A stretch of 5,508 nucleotides of DNA, taken from the NCBI GenBank assembly GCA_031409815.1, contig JANNXV010000105.1, positions 1 through 5,508 of the forward strand. Direction: 5' to 3'. Below the pieces are notes generated by a model that was not told the origin of the DNA, did no database searches, and was given only the letters and a program-made list of their open reading frames with translations. This DNA comes from JANLUX01 sp031409815 (lineage in GTDB: Bacteria > Bacteroidota > Bacteroidia > AKYH767-A > OLB10). A program made the translations under genes and the position numbers. Below are positions 1 through 5,508 of this stretch, piece by piece. Numbering within the stretch: the first letter of the stretch is position 1; each line of letters begins with the position of its first letter.

Positions 1-2
1 TT

Positions 3-10
3 TAAATTTG
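3..10 (+). promoter_or_regulatory. Candidate Bacteroidota -7 promoter element
   Basis: The octamer TAAATTTG matches the Bacteroidota primary-sigma -7 consensus TAnnTTTG at every fixed position. It would place transcription start at about position 15-18 and give a leader of roughly 25 bases before the ATG at 42. The partner -33 element (TTG) would lie upstream of the window and cannot be checked. An 8-mer of this kind can occur by chance in AT-rich DNA, but its position just ahead of a gene with no visible upstream neighbour supports it. Confidence 0.5.
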
Positions 11-41
11 TTCAACATTCCAAGATAAAACCATTTGCTTT

Positions 42-1877
42 ATGAATAAATTTTTACAATTAGCATGCCTTCTGTTGCCTTCTTTTTCTTTTGGGCAAGC
101 TTTTACCTCATCAGACACAGTCTATATTCCCGACTCACCTGGACCCGAAGTTTACGACTCGGTGTTTGTTTCAGGTTTACCAATTACAATAGATAGCACT
201 TTTGGATTAGCTGGTGTTTGTTTTGATATTACTCACACCTACGTGGGCGACCTTGAGTTAAGACTTAAATCGCCAAATGGCAATACCATTTTTATTGCAA
301 ATAATATTGGTGGTGGCTCTCAAAACTATATCGGCACCTGCCTTGCACAAAATGGTTCAAGTGGCTACCTTGTTAATGGACTGGCTCCTTTCACTGGTAC
401 ATGGATTCCACTGGAATCGTTAAATCAGTTAAATAATGGACAGGATCCAAATGGTTGGTGGTACTTTGCCGTGCGCGATGTGGCGGGTCAGGATACAGGA
501 TATGTATCCAACTTTCAACTTACATTCTCAGCTAATCCACCTGCCGATCCCGGACCACCTCCTACAATGTGTAATGGTTGTGTGTGTGTTGATGGAACAT
601 TAGGCCCCTGTGAATTGTTGCCTGATATGACCAGTTCATATTTAAGTATTGAACAAGACATCGATCCAATAACGCATCAATCAGCTTTTGAAATACCAGG
701 AAATATCAATTGGGATAACGTAACTCCAAATATTGGTTCGGGGCCGTTAGAAATTATTGGAGTAGATTCATGTTACTGTGGAACCACATTGGTTCCTTGC
801 ACTACCAGCATTTGCCCTAATGGCGACCCGATAAAACAGGTGGTGCACCAAGTGGTGTATGAAAAAATAAATACCTCGGACACCTTAACCAGTTACGAAC
901 GCACTGCAGGTTATATGAGTTATCACTCAACACATGGACATATACATGTTGACCATTGGGCTGACTTTACGCTTCGCAGTGCAACCACGAATCCTGATGC
1001 AACCACCTGGCCAATTGTTGGCACCGGAACCAAAACAAGTTTTTGCCTCATCAACTTAGGCGATTGCGATGGCAATTATGGATATTGTGTAGATACAGCT
1101 GGTAACACATTACACAATGCTGATATTCCGAATAGTGGCTTAGGGTTTTTTAGCGGTTGCGGTTTACATCAGGGTATTTATGTTGGAGCACTCGATATTT
1201 ATGTGGTAGGTTTAAACATGGGCATTGATTTAACTGGTGTCTGCAATGGTGAATACTATGTGGTTTCTATTACCGACCCTGATAATAATATGTTAGAAAG
1301 CAACGAAAATAATAATTGGGTGGCCGTGCCAGTTACACTTACCAAACAAACATCAGCGCTGCACTCAGTAACAATGTTAAACCCTTTAACAGTTCAAGTA
1401 TCAGCTTACAATTTATCTTCTGCCACTTCCTATAGCTGGGATTTTGGTGATGGCTCAGCTTTGGTCTCCAATGTAAATCCTGCAACCCACACCTACACGG
1501 CCAATGGCACCTACTACGTTACCTTAACTGTGGTTGCACCTTGTGGAACTGATATCAAAACCGACACGATAACTATTTCAACAGTTGGTATAAATCAACT
1601 CACCACTTCTTCCGAGTATATAATTGCATCGCCCAATCCGGCTAAAGAAAACATAACACTTAATTACAGTTTAGATAAAGCGGGATTTGTTACGATTGAA
1701 CTTTTTGATTTAGCTGGTAAAAAAGTGATTACACTTGTAAATAATAATGAAAGTCAAGGTATGCATACCCTATCAATTAATGCTAAAAATCAAAGTATAA
1801 TTTCAGGTACTTATCTAATCCGAATGATTACTTCTTCTGGCAAACAGTATGTTCAAAAAATTGGAATAATTGAATAA
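42..1877 (+). CDS. Secreted lysyl oxidase-like protein with P domain, PKD domain and T9SS sorting domain
   Basis: This is a predicted extracellular copper amine oxidase of the lysyl oxidase (LOX) family, which oxidises primary amines such as peptidyl lysine to aldehydes. Domains in order: signal peptide, residues 1-19 (likely cleaved in SFG-QA); proprotein-convertase P domain, about 20-163 (HTYVGDLELRLKSPNG and GWWYFAVRD motifs); a Cys-rich linker, 177-190; LOX domain, about 193-432; PKD domain, about 440-514 (SYSWDFGDG); type A T9SS sorting domain, about 524-611 (SPNPAKENITL, then a GTYLIRM strand and a basic end). By alignment from memory with human LOX, YHSTHGHIH supplies the copper ligands H298, H300 and H302. 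K331 in TKTSFC matches Lys320, and Y387 in LDIY matches Tyr355, the two residues that form the LTQ cofactor. The DITGV-like and DPDNNMLESNENNN motifs are typical of bacterial LOX-like proteins. No peptidase domain accompanies the P domain. The start is fixed by an in-frame TAA at 3-5, the absence of another ATG, and the signal peptide. There is no Shine-Dalgarno sequence, as is normal in this phylum. The domain calls are firm; the true substrate is unknown. Confidence 0.93.
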   Translation: MNKFLQLACLLLPSFSFGQAFTSSDTVYIPDSPGPEVYDSVFVSGLPITIDSTFGLAGVCFDITHTYVGDLELRLKSPNGNTIFIANNIGGGSQNYIGTCLAQNGSSGYLVNGLAPFTGTWIPLESLNQLNNGQDPNGWWYFAVRDVAGQDTGYVSNFQLTFSANPPADPGPPPTMCNGCVCVDGTLGPCELLPDMTSSYLSIEQDIDPITHQSAFEIPGNINWDNVTPNIGSGPLEIIGVDSCYCGTTLVPCTTSICPNGDPIKQVVHQVVYEKINTSDTLTSYERTAGYMSYHSTHGHIHVDHWADFTLRSATTNPDATTWPIVGTGTKTSFCLINLGDCDGNYGYCVDTAGNTLHNADIPNSGLGFFSGCGLHQGIYVGALDIYVVGLNMGIDLTGVCNGEYYVVSITDPDNNMLESNENNNWVAVPVTLTKQTSALHSVTMLNPLTVQVSAYNLSSATSYSWDFGDGSALVSNVNPATHTYTANGTYYVTLTVVAPCGTDIKTDTITISTVGINQLTTSSEYIIASPNPAKENITLNYSLDKAGFVTIELFDLAGKKVITLVNNNESQGMHTLSINAKNQSIISGTYLIRMITSSGKQYVQKIGIIE

Positions 1878-1881
1878 ATGC

Positions 1882-1924
1882 CAAGAATTAGTATTTCTTA
1901 CAACATTAACTTTTTCAAGAATTA
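1882..1924 (+). repeat. 9-bp direct repeat CAAGAATTA (two copies)
   Basis: The word CAAGAATTA occurs at 1882-1890 and again at 1916-1924, a 34-base period or about three helical turns. Two same-face copies upstream of a promoter region could be a regulator binding site. In such AT-rich DNA chance is also plausible, and no regulator is known for them. Confidence 0.3.
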
Positions 1925-1964
1925 ATTGTTTTATTGATAAGACTAAAAAATATTAGTAAAGTTT

Positions 1965-1972
1965 TATATTTT
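1965..1972 (+). promoter_or_regulatory. Weak -7-like element upstream of the propeller gene
   Basis: TATATTTT matches the Bacteroidota TAnnTTTG consensus except for the last base. It would give a leader of about 50 bases before the ATG at 2030. The nearest upstream TTG (1934-1936) is 28 bases away, further than the usual spacing of about 19-21, so the -33 element is poor. The box overlaps the left arm of the inverted repeat at 1967-1987. This is a tentative call in very AT-rich sequence. Confidence 0.22.
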
Positions 1973-1987
1973 ATAAATGATAAAATA
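1967..1987. repeat. Perfect 8-bp inverted repeat with 5-base loop
   Basis: TATTTTAT (1967-1974) and ATAAAATA (1980-1987) are exact reverse complements separated by AAATG. The arms contain only A and T, so a hairpin would be weak and no T run follows, which argues against a terminator. The overlap with the candidate -7 box makes an operator-like site possible, but the composition makes chance likely. Confidence 0.3.
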
Positions 1988-2029
1988 AGCATGAGATTAT
2001 AAATAACGATAACATAAACCACATCATAT

Positions 2030-5000
2030 ATGAAAAAAACAATTCTATTAACCGGGATGCTTTTAGCATTCCTTCTCAACTCAATTTTTGTAACAGCGCA
2101 AGACTGGGTTTCAAAAATGAAAGATCCAAGTGTTAACTTTTTTGAAGTTCAAAAAGATTTTAACACCTACTACAAAAATGCTGAGCGCGAAATGGAGCGC
2201 AAAAACAGACGCTTTTTTGGCAAAGGCCATAAAGACGCAGGCGAAGAAGAATCTGAAATCCCGGGCTATACTCAATACAAACGTTGGGAATGGTTCATGG
2301 CTCCTCGTGTTTCTTCAACCGGAGAACGATTTGACCCTTCTAAAGCTTGGATAGAATCTCGTAAATATCATGAACAATACCACACTGCAAATGCAGGAAA
2401 CTGGACTTTGATTGGACCATCTGCCACGCAGAATTTGTCTGGGGCAGGTCGATTAAATTTTATACGCATTCATCCAAACGATCCTAACACTTTATTTGTT
2501 GGTTCGCCTGGGGGTGGATTATGGAAATCTACTAATGGAGGAGTTTCATGGTCTACTAATACCGATAACTTATCACACGTAATTGGCTGCACTGATATTG
2601 CGATTGATCCAACCAACACTGACATCATGTACCTTGCTACAGGCGATGGAGATGGTGGTGACACCTATTCAGTTGGGATTTTAAAAACTACAGATGGAGG
2701 ATTAACCTGGAACCCAACAGGGCTATCCTTTTATATGGGTAATACAAGACAATTAAGTAAATTATTAATTGATCCAACAAACACTAACATTATAATTGCC
2801 GGAGGTTCAGGCGGAATTTACCGTAGCACAGACGCAGGAGTTACTTTTACTTTGGTTCAGACCGGTGGTGTAAAGGATATGGAATTTAAACCGGGAGATC
2901 CAACAACTGTTTATGCTTGCGGAACAGAGTTCTACCGTTCGACTAACACCGGTCAAAACTGGACCAAAATAACTTCGGGATTGCCAACTGCAACCAATGT
3001 GAGTCGAATGGCTATTGCAGTTACTCCAGCTGATGCAAATTATGTTTATTTAATTGCTGGTTTACCAGCACCCGGATATGGTACACAAGGATTTTATAAG
3101 TCAACCAATGGAGGAACCAGCTTTACTTTAGTTGGTGCTCCTGCTCTTGGTAATCAACAATGGTATGACTTGTGTATTGCTTCGTCACCAACTAACAGCC
3201 AGGAAGTAATAATAGGTGGACAAACTGATTTTATCAGAAGCACAAATGCCGGTACAAGTTGGATTGATGTAGGTGGCAATACTCATGTTGATTATCATGA
3301 TATTGTTTTTGTTGATGCAACAACCTTTTATACCACAAGTGATGGAGGAGTTTACAGAACCACTAATAACGGTTCCAGCTGGACCAATTTAAATCACAAC
3401 CTCGAAATTTCTCAGATGTATGGTTTTGGTCAATCGGCTGCTAACCCTGATTTATTAATTCAAGGATGGCAGGATAACGGAACCAATCGATATAACGGCA
3501 CCAATTGGAGCTCGATATTAGGGGGAGATGGTATGTTGTGTTTTATCGATTGGAACAACGATCAAAATATGTGGGCTGAATATTACAACGGAGCTCTTCA
3601 AAAATCAACAAATGGTGGAGCCAGTTTTTCTTCAGCTGTTGGCAACATCAATGAAGCAGGTGCTTGGGTAACTCCATGGAGTCAGGATCCAATCGTACCG
3701 GGCACCATTTATTCCGGATTCATTAACCTTTGGAGAAGCATAAACGGTGGTTCATCATGGACCAAACTGAGTAGCTTTACAAATACTGCAACCGTTACCA
3801 CTCTTACTGTTTCACCAGCCAACAATCAGGTTATCTGGGTGGCAAAACCGGGATCTTTATATTTAACTACAGATGGAGGTGCTACATGGTCAACTATTAC
3901 CAGTGTTCCTTCAGGAACTATAACAGGTATTGCTTGTAGTAATACAGATGCCAGCAAAGCGTGGATTACTTATTCAGGATTTACTAATACCAATAAAGTC
4001 TTTTCTACATCAGACCAAGGAGCCACTTGGACCAATTTATCTGCTTCACTTCCAAATATTCCAATTAACTGTATTACATACATGAATAACTCTGCTAATG
4101 ATGGAGTATATATTGGAACTGACGTAGGAATCTTTTACAAAGATGTAACCTTAAATGTTTGGGAGCCATTTTACCAAGGACTTCCAAATGTGGTAATTAC
4201 TCAGCTTTCTATTTTTTATGGTACTCCAACCAAAATACGTGCTTCAACTTATGGAAGAGGTATTTGGGAATCTGACTTATTTGTACCCGGAAGTTATGCT
4301 CCTACAGCTGCATTTGGTTCCAGTAAAAAAATCTCATGTCCTGGGGCCTCTATTCAGTTTAACGATTACTCAGCAGGCCAACCAACCGGATGGAATTGGT
4401 CGTTTCCGGGAGGATCTCCATCTACTTCAACACAACAGAATCCGCTGGTTGCGTATAACACACCAGGTACTTATCCTGTTTCATTATCGGTTACCAATGC
4501 TATTGGGAACAATGCAACTACTACCAATAATTATATAACCATTAGCTCCAGTCCATTTGCTGCACCTAACACACAAGGCGCTACCATATGTGGACCTGGC
4601 ACAGTTAATTTATCGGCTACAGGAAGTGGCAATGGAACATTGCGCTGGTGGGATGCACCTGGTGGTGGAAACGTGGTAGCAACCGGCAATAATTTTTCTC
4701 CAAACATTGCAGGTACAACTAACTATTATGTTGATGAAGATTTTCCAGGAGCAGGTACTGAGTATTCAGGTGCTTTTTCGAATGGTGCAGGCGCATTCTT
4801 TACAGCTAATGATATAAGAGGCTTGTACTTTGATGTAATTAACCCTGTCACAATCACCTCATTTGATGTATATCCAAACTCTTCAGCAAACAGAACCATC
4901 GAAATTTTAGATGCACAAGGAAATACGTTTGCCGACACCACTATTTATATGACAGCTACTAATCAAACAACACCACTTACAGTGCCAGTTAACATTACTT

Positions 5001-5503
5001 TATATCCGGGCACTAATTATTTTATTAAGTGTAGAGGTTATGTTGATTTATGGAGAGATAATGCAGGAGCGGTTTATCCTTACACAAGCTCAAATGGAGA
5101 TTTAACAGTAACCGGAAGTAATGCCGGAAGTCCCGGATATTATTACTTCTTCTACTCATGGGCTTACACACCAATTATGTGTAACACTGCCAGAGCTATT
5201 TGCACCGCAAATGACACCTGTAGCGTTCAAGGTTTGTCAGATCTTTCAAGTGCTGATATGCTGCAAGTATTTCCAAACCCTAATAATGGAGAGTTTAATT
5301 TAAAATTCAATATTACAACTACTGATAATTATACCGTTATAATTGCGAATGCTATTGGTGAAACAGTATTTGAAGAAAAGCTAAATAACTTTAGTGGAAC
5401 CTATGATAAAAAAATAGGTATCTCTAAATTTGGCAAAGGCGTTTATATGTTAAGCGTAAGCAATTCGAAGAAGGAAGTAGTGCGAAAAATTGTACAATAC
5501 TAA
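2030..5503 (+). CDS. Secreted Asp-box beta-propeller protein with PKD, Ig-like and T9SS sorting domains
   Basis: This is a sialidase/BNR/VPS10-like propeller protein of the exported T9SS class; its ligand or substrate is not determinable here. Domains in order: signal peptide, residues 1-23 or 24 (VTAQDW); a charged, Trp-rich N-terminal region, about 25-123, with the KRWEWFMAPR-type motif that recurs in Bacteroidota propeller proteins; propeller region, about 124-751; PKD domain, about 757-839 (GWNWSFPGG, GTYPVSLSV); Ig-like domain, about 843-902 (RWWDAPGGG, TNYYV); a beta-rich module, about 903-1064, ending in YYYFFYSW and three cysteines (C1051, C1058, C1064); type A T9SS sorting domain, about 1075-1157 (VFPNPNNGEFNL, GKGVYMLSV). 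Eleven clear Asp-boxes (S/T-x-D/N-x-G-x-x-W/F) plus degenerate blades and a closing STYGRGIWE strand (739-747) suggest about 14 blades, perhaps two seven-bladed propellers as in GH74 enzymes. A catalytic set for sialidase or GH74 could not be assigned, so a binding role is equally possible. The start is fixed by an in-frame TAA at 2015-2017 and the signal peptide. There is no Shine-Dalgarno sequence. The gene is complete, ending in TAA 5 bases before the window edge. Confidence 0.93.
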   Translation: MKKTILLTGMLLAFLLNSIFVTAQDWVSKMKDPSVNFFEVQKDFNTYYKNAEREMERKNRRFFGKGHKDAGEEESEIPGYTQYKRWEWFMAPRVSSTGERFDPSKAWIESRKYHEQYHTANAGNWTLIGPSATQNLSGAGRLNFIRIHPNDPNTLFVGSPGGGLWKSTNGGVSWSTNTDNLSHVIGCTDIAIDPTNTDIMYLATGDGDGGDTYSVGILKTTDGGLTWNPTGLSFYMGNTRQLSKLLIDPTNTNIIIAGGSGGIYRSTDAGVTFTLVQTGGVKDMEFKPGDPTTVYACGTEFYRSTNTGQNWTKITSGLPTATNVSRMAIAVTPADANYVYLIAGLPAPGYGTQGFYKSTNGGTSFTLVGAPALGNQQWYDLCIASSPTNSQEVIIGGQTDFIRSTNAGTSWIDVGGNTHVDYHDIVFVDATTFYTTSDGGVYRTTNNGSSWTNLNHNLEISQMYGFGQSAANPDLLIQGWQDNGTNRYNGTNWSSILGGDGMLCFIDWNNDQNMWAEYYNGALQKSTNGGASFSSAVGNINEAGAWVTPWSQDPIVPGTIYSGFINLWRSINGGSSWTKLSSFTNTATVTTLTVSPANNQVIWVAKPGSLYLTTDGGATWSTITSVPSGTITGIACSNTDASKAWITYSGFTNTNKVFSTSDQGATWTNLSASLPNIPINCITYMNNSANDGVYIGTDVGIFYKDVTLNVWEPFYQGLPNVVITQLSIFYGTPTKIRASTYGRGIWESDLFVPGSYAPTAAFGSSKKISCPGASIQFNDYSAGQPTGWNWSFPGGSPSTSTQQNPLVAYNTPGTYPVSLSVTNAIGNNATTTNNYITISSSPFAAPNTQGATICGPGTVNLSATGSGNGTLRWWDAPGGGNVVATGNNFSPNIAGTTNYYVDEDFPGAGTEYSGAFSNGAGAFFTANDIRGLYFDVINPVTITSFDVYPNSSANRTIEILDAQGNTFADTTIYMTATNQTTPLTVPVNITLYPGTNYFIKCRGYVDLWRDNAGAVYPYTSSNGDLTVTGSNAGSPGYYYFFYSWAYTPIMCNTARAICTANDTCSVQGLSDLSSADMLQVFPNPNNGEFNLKFNITTTDNYTVIIANAIGETVFEEKLNNFSGTYDKKIGISKFGKGVYMLSVSNSKKEVVRKIVQY
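2522..4030 (+). repeat. Eleven Asp-box (BNR) repeats within the propeller gene
   Basis: Asp-box motifs begin at residues 165, 218, 264, 302, 356, 402, 442, 524, 568, 611 and 658, for example WKSTNGGVSW, YRSTDAGVTF and YLTTDGGATW. Most are spaced 38-54 residues apart, one blade each. The 82-residue gap between 442 and 524 holds a degenerate blade (NRYNGTNW, 487-493), and another degenerate one follows at 702-711 (FYKDVTLNVW). The motif is a structural turn between the third and fourth strands of a blade, not a catalytic site. Confidence 0.85.
2603..2793 (+). repeat. Near-identical 26-base segment in adjacent propeller blades
   Basis: Positions 2603-2628 and 2768-2793 match at 23 of 26 bases and encode IDPTNTDI and IDPTNTNI (residues 192-199 and 247-254). 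The copies are exactly 165 bases (55 codons) apart, about one blade. The flanking DNA is much less alike, so this is either the remnant of a blade duplication or gene conversion, or strong constraint on the blade's inner strand. Confidence 0.6.
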
Positions 5504-5508
5504 TTTCA

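Larger units (their letters stand above)
1878..2029. other. AT-rich intergenic region between two T9SS cargo genes
   Basis: This 152-bp spacer has no credible ORF. It contains a 9-bp direct repeat, short imperfect hairpins (AAGAA/TTCTT near 1884-1900; ACTAA/TTAGT at 1942-1957) and a perfect AT-only 8-bp inverted repeat at 1967-1987. None of the hairpins is GC-rich and none is directly followed by a clean T run, so no intrinsic terminator is called. Its length and composition fit a separate promoter for the downstream gene, but read-through from the upstream gene cannot be excluded. Confidence 0.6.

Noticed and set aside
42..80. Possible lipoprotein signal (LAC at residues 7-9) in the first gene
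   Set aside because: The cysteine is only nine residues in, so the hydrophobic stretch before it is too short, and residue -3 is Gln. The later SFG-QA site is a better signal peptidase I site, and a C-terminal T9SS domain argues for T9SS export.
1884..1900. Hairpin after the first gene as an intrinsic terminator
   Set aside because: The arms are only about five bases (AAGAA/TTCTT), AT-dominated, and not directly followed by a T run.
2130..2354. 74-codon ORF on the + strand
   Set aside because: It lies entirely inside the propeller gene in another frame, is Lys/Leu-rich with no recognisable domain, and the overlapping frame has clear signal-peptide and family-motif evidence.
2470..2664. 64-codon ORF on the - strand
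   Set aside because: It is antisense to the first propeller blades. Its Pro/Ser-rich translation is the complement of Gly-rich blade codons, and no promoter or start signal was seen.
2522..4030. Asp-box repeats taken as evidence of a true sialidase
   Set aside because: Asp-boxes are structural and occur in many propeller families. I could not place the arginine triad or the Tyr/Glu pair of sialidases, so no enzyme name is given.
4218..4538. 106-codon ORF on the + strand
   Set aside because: It overlaps the end of the propeller and the PKD domain in a different frame; the coding frame there has strong domain matches and this one has none.
4726..4941. 71-codon ORF on the - strand
   Set aside because: It is antisense to the beta-rich module of the propeller protein, with no domain or regulatory support.
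5121..5303. 60-codon ORF on the + strand
   Set aside because: It is a shadow of the 3' end of the propeller gene, crossing the start of the sorting domain in another frame.

Overview
This is an AT-rich window with the hallmarks of a Bacteroidota genome. Both large proteins have an N-terminal Sec signal peptide and a C-terminal type A sorting domain of the type IX secretion system (T9SS), a system known from this phylum. Neither start codon has a Shine-Dalgarno sequence, and an exact copy of the Bacteroidota -7 promoter consensus (TAnnTTTG) lies just upstream of the first gene. The sequence does not allow a genus to be named.

Layout: (1) Positions 1-41 are a short leader holding the -7 box. 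(2) Positions 42-1877 (+) encode a 611-residue multidomain secreted protein: signal peptide, proprotein-convertase-type P domain, lysyl-oxidase-like domain, PKD domain and T9SS sorting domain. The lysyl-oxidase part keeps the three copper-ligand histidines and both residues (Lys and Tyr) that form the lysine tyrosylquinone cofactor in animal LOX, so it is probably an active amine oxidase. (3) Positions 1878-2029 are a 152-bp, very AT-rich intergenic region with a 9-bp direct repeat, a perfect 8-bp inverted repeat and a weak -7-like box, but no convincing terminator. (4) Positions 2030-5503 (+) encode an 1157-residue secreted protein: signal peptide, a charged N-terminal region, a long beta-propeller region with eleven clear Asp-box motifs (probably two propellers in tandem), PKD, Ig-like domain, a beta-rich module and a T9SS sorting domain. 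The last 5 bases are non-coding.

Both products should cross the inner membrane by Sec and the outer membrane by T9SS, ending on the cell surface or in the medium. One is a candidate copper amine oxidase and the other a candidate glycan- or protein-binding, or glycan-degrading, propeller. They lie on the same strand, but the gap suggests the second gene may have its own promoter, and nothing in the sequence proves that they work together. No RNA genes, CRISPR arrays, insertion sequences or phage features were seen. The most noteworthy item is the lysyl oxidase-like domain with an intact catalytic set in a T9SS cargo protein.
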